Source of the DNA: Bacillus bingmayongensis
GTDB taxonomy: Bacteria; Bacillota; Bacilli; Bacillales; Bacillaceae_G
Direction of reading: 5' to 3'
Assembly: GCF_000299035.1 (NCBI RefSeq)
Contig: NZ_AKCS01000013.1
Location: forward strand, 62,001-126,000
DNA length: 64,000 nucleotides
Made by a program: the position numbers and the translations under genes. The notes below the pieces were generated by a model that worked only from the letters and a program-made list of their open reading frames with translations, had not been told where the DNA came from and made no database searches. This document shows, one piece after another, positions 27,005 to 36,001 of the stretch (positions are counted from its first letter, which is position 1; every line of letters begins with the position of its first letter).

Positions 27005-28609
27005 ATGACGAAAAAAGCAGATGTTATTTTAAGTAGTAATGCTGTGTTTACAGGAACGAAAGAAACCTTTATCTCAGCTTCTGTTGTGGTTAAAAATAAT
27101 AAAATTATTGCTCTTGTTCAAAAAGATAAAATTCAAGATTATGTTGATTCTCACACAATGATATATGATTTTGGAAATCAGCTTATTATGCCTGGATTTC
27201 ATGACTTTCATATTCACCTTATGCTAGGGAGCTTAGTGAATGAGGGGGTACAACTTATTCATGCACGCTCAGCTAAAGAAGTTGCAAGGCTTGTAAAGAA
27301 ACACGCTGATACAAATAGAAATGCACCTTGTGTGGTTGGAAGTAGTTGGGAGCAGAATTTGTGGGAAGCTCAGGAAGAACCCCATCGAAATATATTAGAC
27401 GAATTCATTGCAGACAGGCCGGTGTTTTTATATCATGCTGAATTTCATTGTGCGTGGCTAAACAGTAAGGCCTTAGAAATGGCGGGGATTCATAGAGGAA
27501 CGAAAAATCCACCCTATGGAGAAATTGTGAAAGATCAGAATGGCGAGCCAACAGGAATCTTAAAGGAAAATGCAGTAGGATTAGCGACAAATGTATTACA
27601 GTTTAATCCTGAGCGGAATAGAGTATTGCTTCAGAGTTTTTTAATGGAAGCTGCAAAATATGGTGTAACCTCTGTACATGATTTATTGAGAATACCTGAA
27701 ATGGGTGTAGAAGAAGCGGAGCTATATGATGAATTCGAGAAGGAAGGTAAGTTAACAACAAGGGTCCATTTTGTGGCTCCTCTGAATGGAGATTTAAAAT
27801 TAGCAAAACGTTTAAGTGAAAGGTATCGCTCTAATATGGTTCAATTTTGTGGGTTTAAACAATTTATAGATGGTGTTACAACAAGCTATACAGCGTACTT
27901 ACTAGAACCATACTGTACTCACACGACAAATGGTTATACAACTTATCCTCCAGAAATAATAAAAAAATGGACAGTCGACGCGGATAAAGAAGGGTTTCGT
28001 GTAAGGTTTCATGCGATTGGGGATGGGGCAGTACGTTTAGCGCTAGACGCTTTTGAAGAGGCACAAATACAAAATGGTAAAAGGGATGCAAGGCATGCAA
28101 TTGAGCATGTTGAAATGATTCACCCAAGCGATATTGAGAGGTTTCAAAAGTTAGGTGTACTGGCGTCTATTCAGCCTGAACATATTAATCTTACTAGTAG
28201 AGAAGTATATAAGAAGTTAATTGGATCAGAAAGAATGGAGCACAATTATTTAATTAAAACGTTAATGGATTCAGGTGCAACGCTTGCATTTGGAAGTGAT
28301 TATCCTGTAGTTACATTAAATCCGTTACCGGAAATTTATAGGGCAGTAACAAGGTTAGATGATGAAGGCGTAGAGTGGAATTTACAGGAAAGAGTTTCTT
28401 TACGGGCATATACATATGCTCCTGCATATGCTTCATTTCGTGAAGATGAACTAGGAACAATAGAAGTAGGAAAGTTAGCTGATATAGTCGTATTGGATCG
28501 TAACTTGTTTGATGTACCTGTGACAGAAATTAAAGAAGCGGCAGTTACTTTCACAATGGTAGATGGGAATGTTGTATTCCAAGCTGAAAAGCAAAGTGTC
28601 AAAAATTAA
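27005..28609 (+). CDS. Metal-dependent amidohydrolase (YtcJ type)
   Basis: The protein has 534 residues from the ATG at 27005, six bases after AGGAGG; the frame extends further 5' but runs through the permease. It is an amidohydrolase_3 family TIM barrel: MPGFHDFHIH is the first metal motif, RFHAIGDGAVRLAL and HAIEHVEMI supply later His ligands, and AFGSDYPV supplies the catalytic Asp. The stop-to-start gap to the permease is 10 nt. It hydrolyses an amide, imine or formamide-like bond. The substrate is unknown, possibly agmatine- or formylated-amine-like given its neighbours. Confidence 0.85.
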   Translation: MTKKADVILSSNAVFTGTKETFISASVVVKNNKIIALVQKDKIQDYVDSHTMIYDFGNQLIMPGFHDFHIHLMLGSLVNEGVQLIHARSAKEVARLVKKHADTNRNAPCVVGSSWEQNLWEAQEEPHRNILDEFIADRPVFLYHAEFHCAWLNSKALEMAGIHRGTKNPPYGEIVKDQNGEPTGILKENAVGLATNVLQFNPERNRVLLQSFLMEAAKYGVTSVHDLLRIPEMGVEEAELYDEFEKEGKLTTRVHFVAPLNGDLKLAKRLSERYRSNMVQFCGFKQFIDGVTTSYTAYLLEPYCTHTTNGYTTYPPEIIKKWTVDADKEGFRVRFHAIGDGAVRLALDAFEEAQIQNGKRDARHAIEHVEMIHPSDIERFQKLGVLASIQPEHINLTSREVYKKLIGSERMEHNYLIKTLMDSGATLAFGSDYPVVTLNPLPEIYRAVTRLDDEGVEWNLQERVSLRAYTYAPAYASFREDELGTIEVGKLADIVVLDRNLFDVPVTEIKEAAVTFTMVDGNVVFQAEKQSVKN

Positions 28610-28628
28610 TAGCAGGAGGGAAAAGAGA

Positions 28629-29495
28629 ATGAGCACGATTACAATAGGGTTAGTTCAATTAGCATGTAGTGAGAATATCAAAATAAATATAGAAAAAACG
28701 ATTGAAAAAGTAAGAGAAGCAGCGAATAAGGGTGCTAAGATTATTTGTTTACAAGAGCTTTATCATGCCGAGTACTTTGCTCAAAATGTCTCTGTTTATA
28801 ATTATGAATTAGCTATTTCTTTTAAGCATGGTGCATTACAAATGATGCAACAATTAGCGAAAGAATTGTGTGTAGTCTTAATCGTTCCTTTTTATGAATG
28901 GGCAGCAAAGGGGATTTATTTTAACAGTGCAGCAGTTTTTGATGCTGATGGTAAGTATTTGGGAACAACACGTAAAAATCATATTCCGGATGGTCCAAAT
29001 TATCATGAAAAATATTATTTCACACCAGGGAATACTGGCTATCCAGTATATGATACGACATATGGGAGGATAGGAGTTGGTATATGTTGGGATGAGTGGT
29101 TTCCTGAAGTAGCGAGAATTTTGACATTAAAAGGTGCAGAAATATTATTTTATCCTTCAGCGATCGGTTCAGAGCCCGATTATCCAGAGCTTGCTACAAA
29201 GCAAGCTTGGACAAAAGCTATTTCAGCTCATGGTATTCATAATGGTGTGTTTGTGGCCGCTGTAAACCGTGTAGGACAAGAAAAGGATATGACATTTTAT
29301 GGAGGTAGCTTTATTAGTAATCCAATGGGAGAAATTATCTGTTCTTTAGAAGAAGAAGAGGGAGTGTTAATTCAAACAATTGATACGAAGGAAATTGAAA
29401 ATGTTCGTAACCTTCTTCAATTTTTAAGAGATCGCCGTACTGATACGTATTTGCCATTGTTAGAAAAAGAAGCGCTAAAATCAGTGGAATTATAA
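28629..29495 (+). CDS. Carbon-nitrogen hydrolase, N-carbamoylputrescine amidase-like
   Basis: The protein has 288 residues from the ATG at 28629 behind GGAGGGAAAAG. The nitrilase fold triad is complete: E43 (CLQELYHAEYF), K116 (RKNHIPDGPNYHEKYYF) and C153 (GICWDEWFPE). The HIPDGPNYHEKYYFTPG loop is a feature of AguB-type N-carbamoylputrescine amidohydrolases, which release putrescine, CO2 and ammonia. It closes the operon with a PuuP-like permease and an amidohydrolase. No agmatine deiminase (aguA) is in the window, so a complete agmatine route is not shown. Confidence 0.87.
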   Translation: MSTITIGLVQLACSENIKINIEKTIEKVREAANKGAKIICLQELYHAEYFAQNVSVYNYELAISFKHGALQMMQQLAKELCVVLIVPFYEWAAKGIYFNSAAVFDADGKYLGTTRKNHIPDGPNYHEKYYFTPGNTGYPVYDTTYGRIGVGICWDEWFPEVARILTLKGAEILFYPSAIGSEPDYPELATKQAWTKAISAHGIHNGVFVAAVNRVGQEKDMTFYGGSFISNPMGEIICSLEEEEGVLIQTIDTKEIENVRNLLQFLRDRRTDTYLPLLEKEALKSVEL

Positions 29496-29533
29496 AATAA
29501 AAAGAGACTCTTATAGCAGAGTCTCTTTTTATT
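29496..29533. terminator. Bidirectional terminator, amidase and dtpT
   Basis: AATAAAAAGAGACTCT (29496-29511) pairs with 29518-29533 around TATAGC. T-runs lie on both strands. Confidence 0.92.
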
Positions 29534-29540
29534 GATTTTC

Positions 29541-30932
29541 TTATTCCATCATACGTGCAATTTTTTTAGAGAACATAAGAAGTACTAAGCCAAGTACAAT
29601 TACAATAATACCGATGCTTGCAAACACTTCTAAATATCCTAAAGATTGTGTGAAAGCAGCTAATGCACCAGCAAGGTAGTTTGCCATACCAGAACCTGCT
29701 AACCATACTCCCATTAATAGAGATGCTAATTTTACAGGAGCTATCGCACTTACCATTGATAGACCGATTGGTGATAAGAATAATTCACCAATTGTATGGA
29801 ACATATATGTGAAGACGATGAATAATAAGTTTGCTTTAGTAGCAATATTGGCTTCGTCGCTTCCAGTTTTCAGAACAGCTAAAGTTAAAACAAGGTAACC
29901 TATACCTAGTAAAATCATACCAAGCGCCATTTTTGTCGGAACTTTTAAATCTCCACGTTTTGACTTAGAAAGTTTCATCCATAACAGAGATACAAATGGA
30001 GCTAATAGTACGATAAATGCCGGGTTAACAGATTGGAACCAAGATGTTGGAACTTCCCATCCGAAGATTGTACGATCAACAAATGTGTTTGTATATAGTG
30101 TTAAAGAGCTACCAGCTTGTTCAAAACCTGCCCAGAAGAAAACAACGAAGCAAGTTAAAATAACGATTGCCCAAGTACGGTTCTTTTCTTGTTTTGTTAA
30201 AGGTTTTTTCTCAATTACTGGTGCATTTTTATCTTTTGATTTTTTACCTACAATTGTTGTTCCTGCTTTACCAAGGTAACGAGGAGCTAATAGGTTAAAG
30301 AAAATTTGTCCAATAATCATACCGATACAAGCTGCAAGGAACCCGTATTTATAACCCATAACCATAACGCCATCAACGCTTGTTTTAAAGAAATCTTCTG
30401 CTAGGAAACCACAAATAAGTGGTGCAAAGAAAGCCCCTACGTTGATACCCATATAAAAGATTGTGAAGGCACTGTCACGGCGTGAATCATTTTCGCCATA
30501 TAGTTCACCTAGCAATGTTGAAATATTTGGTTTGAAGAATCCATTACCAATAACTAATAATCCTAATCCTAAAAAGAGACCAGTTTTTGTATTCATTGAA
30601 AAGAGTACAAAGTTACCAAGTGCCATAATAATACCACCAAGGGTAATTGCATGACGTCTTGTAATAAAGTGGTCAGTTAACCATCCACCAATAATCGGTG
30701 TGAAATATACTAAAGCTGTGAAAATTCCGTATAATTGCACTGCAAAAGCTTTATCGAATCCAAGGCCTCCGCTTACAACAGTTGTTGTTAAATAAAGAAC
30801 TAAAAGACCACGCATTCCGTAATAACTAAATCTTTCCCACATTTCTGTTAAGAACAACAAGTATAATCCAGGTGGATGTTTTTTTGGTGATTGTTGCTCT
30901 CCAGCTTTGTCTAATTTTAAAGCTGCATCCAT
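29541..30932 (-). CDS. dtpT: Proton-dependent di/tripeptide transporter (POT/PTR2 family)
   Basis: This 463-aa protein has about 12-14 membrane segments. The POT hallmark EMWERFSYYGMRG is at about residue 31 (the ExxERF proton-coupling motif), and the PTR2 signature GGWLTDHFITRRHAITLGG follows at about 80. The start has GGGGGAAG. It brings di- and tripeptides into the cell. It is monocistronic. Its long AT-rich upstream region has weak CodY-like and cre-like sequences that would fit nutritional control, but these are not strong. Confidence 0.94.
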   Translation of the reverse strand: MDAALKLDKAGEQQSPKKHPPGLYLLFLTEMWERFSYYGMRGLLVLYLTTTVVSGGLGFDKAFAVQLYGIFTALVYFTPIIGGWLTDHFITRRHAITLGGIIMALGNFVLFSMNTKTGLFLGLGLLVIGNGFFKPNISTLLGELYGENDSRRDSAFTIFYMGINVGAFFAPLICGFLAEDFFKTSVDGVMVMGYKYGFLAACIGMIIGQIFFNLLAPRYLGKAGTTIVGKKSKDKNAPVIEKKPLTKQEKNRTWAIVILTCFVVFFWAGFEQAGSSLTLYTNTFVDRTIFGWEVPTSWFQSVNPAFIVLLAPFVSLLWMKLSKSKRGDLKVPTKMALGMILLGIGYLVLTLAVLKTGSDEANIATKANLLFIVFTYMFHTIGELFLSPIGLSMVSAIAPVKLASLLMGVWLAGSGMANYLAGALAAFTQSLGYLEVFASIGIIVIVLGLVLLMFSKKIARMME

Positions 30933-31273
30933 ATTGCTTCCCCCTAATCCTGTATAACGGATATTTATGTAATCATTTTAATTTACAAAATATTTAGAAG
31001 TCAATAGAATTATATGGAAATAGAAAGAAAATTTCTTAAATAATCTATTGAATCTTAACCGTTACTGTATTTTTCCCTGAAAATTAGATAATAAGCGTTT
31101 TCAAATGTAGTATTTGAATTTCAAAAGAAGATAAAATAATGATAAATCAGAAAATTTAGATTAAAATAACTATTCTGATATAAAGAAAATATATTTTATT
31201 TACTTTTATAATATAACATATTGGGAATAAAAATACAAAACGAAATAATGTGACACTTCCGTGAAAACGAAAT
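30933..31273. other. dtpT upstream region with weak CodY-like and cre-like sequences
   Basis: No gene is present. ATAAATCAGAAAATT near 31142-31156 matches the CodY consensus at 11 of 15 positions. On the - strand, TGAAAACGCTTATT (31106-31093 approx.) matches the CcpA cre consensus at 12 of 14. Both are plausible for a peptide transporter but are marginal in this AT-rich setting. Confidence 0.3.
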
Positions 31274-31302
31274 AAAACAGCTCCCAAAAGGGGAGCTGTT
31301 TT
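31274..31302 (-). terminator. Terminator of the iron-binding lipoprotein gene
   Basis: AAAACAGCTCCC (31274-31285) pairs with GGGAGCTGTTTT (31291-31302). It lies just after the - strand stop codon. Confidence 0.9.
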
Positions 31303-31311
31303 AGAAAAATA

Positions 31312-32277
31312 TTATTTTGCAAAGCGTTTTTCAATGTCATCTAGCATTAAGTTTGCAGCCATTACACCGCCAGCTGTATTCCAAATTACATCGTCAACTT
31401 TGTATACTTTACCATTCTTGGAAGCATTTAAGTTTTTGAATAGAGGATCATTGATATATTCTTTCTCTAATTCAGAACCTTTTTTCTCATTTCCTTGATT
31501 GTAAGTGAAGTAGAAGATGATATCGCCATCCATTGCAGGAATGCGTTCTTTAGACACGTTGCGTTCTGCAAAGTCATTTTTGTTTTGATCACCAGGACGT
31601 TTGAAACCAAGTTCTTTTAAAATAACACCAGAGAATGTATCTCCGTGATAAATACGAACATCGCCAGGCATAAAGCGCACCATAGAAATTTCTTGATTTA
31701 CTTTATCTCCAAGTTTGCCTTTTAAGTCTTTGATACGTTTGTCGTAATCAGCTAATACCTTTTGACCTTCTTTTTCTTTATTTACTGCTTTTGCATAAAG
31801 TTTAAAGTTATCTTTCCATTCACCGCGTAATGTTTCTGAGAAAACAGTAGGAGCAATGCCATTTAATTGCTCGTATATTTTTTCGTGACGCAGTTTGTTA
31901 CCAATGATTAAGTCAGGTTTTAAAGAAGCAATTGCTTCTACATTGGGTTGAAGCTCAGTACCGACAGTTTTTACATCTTTCAGTTTATCCTTCGTATGTG
32001 GATACCATGGGTTACCGGTAGGTGATTCAGCAGCACCGACTGGTGTTACACCAAGGGTAAGTAAAGCTTCTGTTCCTTCATTTGTTAAAATAACAACACG
32101 CTTTGGATTAGCAGGAACTTCCGTTTTACCCATTGCATGTTCTACAGAAATCATTTCTTTCTTTTCTTCTTTTTTAGGCTCCGCTTTGTTATCAGATTTC
32201 CCACATGCCCCTAATAGAAGTGAAAATGATAACACGAATACAAATAATACAAATGATTTTTGTTTGATGAAATTCAT
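31312..32277 (-). CDS. Iron-siderophore ABC transporter substrate-binding lipoprotein
   Basis: This 321-aa protein has a lipoprotein signal (lipobox LLGAC, Cys about 25) and the periplasmic-binding-protein type III fold, with NPKRVVILTNEGTEALLTLGV at about 58 and PDLIIGNKL at about 119. It captures a ferric siderophore outside the membrane and delivers it to the permease pair encoded divergently. A Fur-like box lies between its start and the permease genes. The siderophore (hydroxamate, catecholate or petrobactin) cannot be told. Confidence 0.92.
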   Translation of the reverse strand: MNFIKQKSFVLFVFVLSFSLLLGACGKSDNKAEPKKEEKKEMISVEHAMGKTEVPANPKRVVILTNEGTEALLTLGVTPVGAAESPTGNPWYPHTKDKLKDVKTVGTELQPNVEAIASLKPDLIIGNKLRHEKIYEQLNGIAPTVFSETLRGEWKDNFKLYAKAVNKEKEGQKVLADYDKRIKDLKGKLGDKVNQEISMVRFMPGDVRIYHGDTFSGVILKELGFKRPGDQNKNDFAERNVSKERIPAMDGDIIFYFTYNQGNEKKGSELEKEYINDPLFKNLNASKNGKVYKVDDVIWNTAGGVMAANLMLDDIEKRFAK

Positions 32278-32298
32278 TATGTATCCCCCTTAAAAATT

Positions 32299-32389
32299 GA
32301 GAATAATTTTCATTATCGAATTGATATTACGACCTTGCAACTATATTGTCAATAGTAATAATTGACAATAATAATTGTTATCATTGACA
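32299..32389. promoter_or_regulatory. Divergent iron-uptake control region with Fur-like boxes
   Basis: GAGAATAATTTTCATTATC (32299-32317) differs from the 19-bp Fur consensus at three positions. TAATAATTGTTATCA (32369-32383) matches the 7-1-7 form at 13 of 15. TTGTCAAT-N7-ATTGACAA (32346-32368) is an additional inverted repeat, and TTGACA at 32363 and 32384 are candidate -35 boxes for the permease operon. Iron repression of both directions is likely. Confidence 0.7.
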
Positions 32390-32450
32390 ATGTAAATTAA
32401 GTTGCAATACACTAACAATGTATCATTATACATTGAAGGAGAAACGCTGC

Positions 32451-33455
32451 ATGTTATTAAAAACAAATCGAGCAAAATGCGTTGGATTATTTGTTGGAAT
32501 CATTGCAGTTATTACTTGTATTTGGGGAAGTATTATTTTGGGATATACAAATACAAGTGGGAAATTAGCACTTGATGCTTTTTTTCATTTTAATGGTTCG
32601 AATGAACATATTATTATTCAAAACGTACGGTTACCGCGTGCGCTTATTGCCGCTAGTGTCGGTGCAAGTTTAGCCATCGCTGGTTGCTTAATGCAAACTT
32701 TAACTAAGAATCCACTTGCTGCTCCGGATTTTATCGGATTAAACTCAGGTGCTGCCTTTTTCATTGTTGTAGCAATTGTTGTTTTTTCGATAACATCTTT
32801 ATCAGCGTTTACGTGGATTGCTTTTTTAGGTACAGCAGTTGCTGCGGCACTCGTATTTGCATCTAGTTCTTTAGGAAAAGAAGGGACAACTCCACTTAAG
32901 TTAACATTAGCAGGGGTAGCGATAAGTGCCTTATTTTCTTCTTTAACGCAAGGATTACTTGTATTAAATGAGAAAGCGTTAGAAGAAGTATTATTTTGGC
33001 TTGCTGGTTCTGTACAAGGTAGAAAGTTAGAAATATTGCAATCTGTATTCCCTTATTTATTAATAGGGTGGATAGCATCTCTTATGATGGCAGGAAAAGT
33101 AAATACATTAATGATGGGAGAAGATGTTGCGAAAGGGTTGGGGCAACGAACTGTTTGGATGAAATCATTGGTACTACTCATTATTGTTTTACTGTCTGGC
33201 GGCTCAGTTGCTGTTGCAGGTCCAATTGGTTTTATTGGAATTATTACTCCTCATTTTGCAAGAGCTCTTGTCGGTGTAGATCATCGTTGGAGAGTTCCAT
33301 ATAGTGGGTTGTTAGGTGCCATTTTGTTATTACTTGCAGATATTGCTGCAAGATATGTCATTATGCCACAAGAAGTTCCAGTAGGGGTTATGACAGCATT
33401 TATTGGTGCACCATTCTTTATTTATATTGCACGTAAGAGAGGGCTTAGCAAATGA
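32451..33455 (+). CDS. FecCD-family siderophore permease, subunit 1
   Basis: The protein has 334 residues from the ATG at 32451, which has GAAGGAGAAA; the upstream ATG in frame lacks a site. It has about nine to ten membrane segments, with the family segments RLPRALIAASVGASLAIAGC and GPIGFIGIITPHFARALVG, the latter being the cytoplasmic loop that contacts the ATPase. Its last four bases overlap the next permease gene (ATGA). It forms a heterodimeric channel with that protein. Confidence 0.93.
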   Translation: MLLKTNRAKCVGLFVGIIAVITCIWGSIILGYTNTSGKLALDAFFHFNGSNEHIIIQNVRLPRALIAASVGASLAIAGCLMQTLTKNPLAAPDFIGLNSGAAFFIVVAIVVFSITSLSAFTWIAFLGTAVAAALVFASSSLGKEGTTPLKLTLAGVAISALFSSLTQGLLVLNEKALEEVLFWLAGSVQGRKLEILQSVFPYLLIGWIASLMMAGKVNTLMMGEDVAKGLGQRTVWMKSLVLLIIVLLSGGSVAVAGPIGFIGIITPHFARALVGVDHRWRVPYSGLLGAILLLLADIAARYVIMPQEVPVGVMTAFIGAPFFIYIARKRGLSK

Positions 33456-34510
33456 AGAAGTATATTCCGTTTCGTATAGGAAAAGACGGCCTCTCGTTTT
33501 TAATGTATAAACGAGCTTGTCTCGTCTTGTTAGGTTTATTAATTGTTTTAATCGGATTATTTTTTGCAAGTGCAGGTATGGGGGAGATGAAAGTGTCTCC
33601 ATATGATGTATGGCAAGCAATTACCGGAAACGGTGATGCAATGTCTAATATGGTTGTAAATAAGTTTCGTATGCCACGTATTTTAATTGCAATTCTTGTA
33701 GGAATAGCTCTTGCTGTAGCTGGATGTATTTTACAAGGACTCGTTAGAAACCCGCTTGCTTCTCCTGATATCATTGGGATTACGGGTGGTGCAAGTGTAG
33801 CAGTTGTACTATTTCTTGCTTTATTTAGTGATAAAAATAATGCATTAACAGTAAGCATTCATTATATGCCGCTAGCGGCCTTTATTGGGGCAACTATCGT
33901 TGCAATTTTTGTATATTTATTTGCATGGAGAAATGATGGATTATCGGCGATTAGTCTTGTTTTAATTGGTGTTGGATTTTGGGCACTAACGAAGGCTGCG
34001 ACAACATTGTTTATGCTGTTAGCACCAATCTATCAAGCGAGCCAAGCAAATGTGTGGATTACTGGTACTGTTTACGGATCTTCTTGGCAAAATGTAGGAG
34101 TGTTAGCACCTTGGGTTCTAATTTTAACAGTGATTGCGTTTGTCGCTGCAAGGCATTTAAATGCACAAGAACTTGGTGATGATATTGCTACCGGACTTGG
34201 TATTCGCTTAACGAAATCTAGATTTTTCCTATTGCTCCTTAGTACAGCGTTAATTGGAGGAGCGGTTGCTTTTGCAGGTGGAATTGGCTTTGTTGGTTTA
34301 ATGGCACCGCATATTTCAAGAAGATTAGTTGGTTCTTTATATGGGGCATTACTTCCAGTGGCTGCTATTGTTGGTGCAATTTTAGTACTTGCTGCCGATT
34401 TAATTGGCCGTACAGTCTTTGCTCCGCTTGAAGTTCCAGCAGGTGTATTTACATCAGCAATCGGTGCTCCGTATTTTATTTATTTACTTTATAAAAGTCG
34501 AAATTCATAA
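33452..34510 (+). CDS. FecCD-family siderophore permease, subunit 2
   Basis: This 352-aa protein has the same fold as the preceding gene: FRMPRILIAILVGIALAVAGCI near residue 70 and GGIGFVGLMAPHISRRLVG near 280. The 4-nt overlap with subunit 1 indicates translational coupling. Pairing of two different FecCD proteins is the FhuB/FhuG-like arrangement split over two genes. Confidence 0.93.
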   Translation: MKKYIPFRIGKDGLSFLMYKRACLVLLGLLIVLIGLFFASAGMGEMKVSPYDVWQAITGNGDAMSNMVVNKFRMPRILIAILVGIALAVAGCILQGLVRNPLASPDIIGITGGASVAVVLFLALFSDKNNALTVSIHYMPLAAFIGATIVAIFVYLFAWRNDGLSAISLVLIGVGFWALTKAATTLFMLLAPIYQASQANVWITGTVYGSSWQNVGVLAPWVLILTVIAFVAARHLNAQELGDDIATGLGIRLTKSRFFLLLLSTALIGGAVAFAGGIGFVGLMAPHISRRLVGSLYGALLPVAAIVGAILVLAADLIGRTVFAPLEVPAGVFTSAIGAPYFIYLLYKSRNS

Positions 34511-34570
34511 AGGTAAAGCGTACATAGATGGTTTTCTATCTATTAAAAAACGGAGTAAAGGGAGATGAAC

Positions 34571-35392
34571 ATGCAAAAAGCATTAGAGACAAAATCGTTA
34601 ACATTGTCTTATGGTGAAACAATTATTATTGATGAATTAAATTTAGAGATCCCAAAAGGGAAAATTACGATTTTTATCGGTTCTAACGGCTGCGGAAAAT
34701 CAACTTTATTACGTTCCCTTGCTCGTTTATTAAAACCGACATCGGGTGATATTTTATTAGATGATAAAGCGATTCAAAATATGCAAACAAAGCAAATTGC
34801 CCGTCAAATGGCAATTTTACCACAAGGACCTCAAGCTCCGGAAGGACTGACTGTACTACAACTTGTGAAACAAGGACGTTATCCATACCAAACATGGCTG
34901 AAACAATGGTCAGAAAAAGATGAAGAAATGGTACAAAAAGCGCTTGCGGCAACGGGTATGACGGAATTTGCTGAGCGTGATGTTCATGCTCTTTCAGGTG
35001 GACAACGTCAGCGTGCTTGGATTGCAATGACACTAGCGCAAGATACAGATATTATACTGTTAGATGAGCCAACAACATACTTGGATATGACACATCAAAT
35101 TGAAGTACTAGATTTATTATTTGAATTAAATGAAACAGAGCAAAGAACAATCGTTATGGTGCTACATGATTTAAACTTAGCCTGTCGCTATGCAGATAAT
35201 ATTGTAGCTATTCAAGATAAACAGATCTATGCACAAGGGAAACCGGAAGAAATTGTTGATTGTAAATTAGTTCGTGATGTCTTCCGTATGGATTGCCAAA
35301 TTACAACAGATCCGTTATTTGGAACGCCGCTTTGTATTCCGCAGGGAAGAGGAAGATGTTTAATTCCACAGGCAGCGCAGGTAGTGAAATGA
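34571..35392 (+). CDS. Siderophore ABC transporter ATPase
   Basis: The protein has 273 residues from the ATG at 34571, because AAAGGGAG touches the earlier ATG at 34565. Walker A is GSNGCGKST, the signature is LSGGQRQRAWIA, Walker B is IILLDEPT, and the H-loop is MVLHDLN. It is FepC/FhuC-like and powers ferric-siderophore import through the two FecCD permeases. The lipoprotein of the system is encoded divergently, so the four genes form one import system. Confidence 0.94.
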   Translation: MQKALETKSLTLSYGETIIIDELNLEIPKGKITIFIGSNGCGKSTLLRSLARLLKPTSGDILLDDKAIQNMQTKQIARQMAILPQGPQAPEGLTVLQLVKQGRYPYQTWLKQWSEKDEEMVQKALAATGMTEFAERDVHALSGGQRQRAWIAMTLAQDTDIILLDEPTTYLDMTHQIEVLDLLFELNETEQRTIVMVLHDLNLACRYADNIVAIQDKQIYAQGKPEEIVDCKLVRDVFRMDCQITTDPLFGTPLCIPQGRGRCLIPQAAQVVK

Positions 35393-35393
35393 C

Positions 35394-35419
35394 AAAAGCG
35401 ATGAAATTTCATCGCTTTT
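35394..35419 (+). terminator. Terminator of the siderophore ABC operon
   Basis: AAAAGCGATGAAA (35394-35406) pairs with TTTCATCGCTTTT (35407-35419), with extra T after it. Confidence 0.88.
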
Positions 35420-35422
35420 TTG

Positions 35423-35700
35423 TTTATCCCGCTATTCTAGGGCAGTAATACTCCCACCTCAAAATTCGGCGAAAGCATTGTCCAGCTCTAGCGGCTAGAA
35501 TCTCCGGTCGTTTCGCCCCCTCGGACGAGGCAAAAAGCGCCTCTCTGTCGGGTGCTCCAACGTCCTGCGATTCTGAGCGAGCCGCTTCCGCTTTTCTAAA
35601 GAAGTTAGGTGGGAGTATTACTGCCCGTAAAAGCCCGATTGGTGAGGGCTGATAATCAGTGGAGGATGGAGAAAATCCCCACTGATTAAACTTTCACTTT
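35423..35700 (-). repeat. Intergenic repeat (bcr-like), copy with a 120-bp insertion
   Basis: Read on the - strand this is the same element as at 57646-57797. It begins AAAGTGAAAGTTTAATCAG, has a hairpin of the CAGTGGGG type, then CGGGCTTTTACGGGCAGTA, and ends GCGGGATAAA. Paired blocks CCCACCTCAAAATTC and TTAGGTGGGAG flank the middle. It differs from the shorter copy by an extra segment at about 35478-35597. It resembles the class of B. cereus group 'bcr' intergenic repeats; the exact family was not checked. Confidence 0.75.
35478..35597. repeat. GC-rich hairpin element nested in the intergenic repeat
   Basis: This ~120-bp block is absent from the copy at 57.7 kb. It is much more GC-rich than its surroundings and has AGCGGCT near the left end and AGCCGCT near the right end as inverted repeats, with many internal short stems (CTCGGACGAG, GGCAAAAAGCGCC). 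The style TCCAGCTC...CGCTTCCGCTTTTC is a pattern I associate with another dispersed B. cereus group repeat. It appears to have inserted into the first repeat. Confidence 0.6.
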
Positions 35701-35924
35701 ATTTTTTGCAAGAAAATAGAAGACAGAGAGGCATCCTTTTTGTAATAATTCCACACCAAATTTGGCATTACCGCATCCTAAGTCAAGAATGTTCTTCCCT
35801 TTAATATCCTCGATGAGCTGCAATAAAGCTGGTTTTTCGATTATATCATTTGGCGATATCTACGATTCATGTACTGTTCAAAAAAAGAGTCGTCATTATA
35901 TACTTCAGATTCTGTAAATGCCAC
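35686..35924 (-). pseudogene. SAM-dependent methyltransferase, frameshifted and truncated
   Basis: On the - strand a GTG start behind AGGAGCTGAG opens VAFTESEVYNDDSFFEQYMNRRYRQ, then hits TAA. A shift of frame at about 35843-35850 continues as NDIIEKPALLQLIEDIKGKN, then ILDLGCGNAKFGVELLQKG, the SAM-binding motif I of class I methyltransferases. The frame then runs into the repeat and stops at its TAA (35688-35686). Only about 75 of the usual ~240 residues remain, so both a frameshift and a 3' truncation are present. Confidence 0.75.
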
Positions 35925-36001
35925 TTTCTCAGCTCCTAAAAATATTTTTTTATTCTATCAAACATTCAAAGCAAATAATAGATTTCTTTTGCTTAATCAT
36001 A

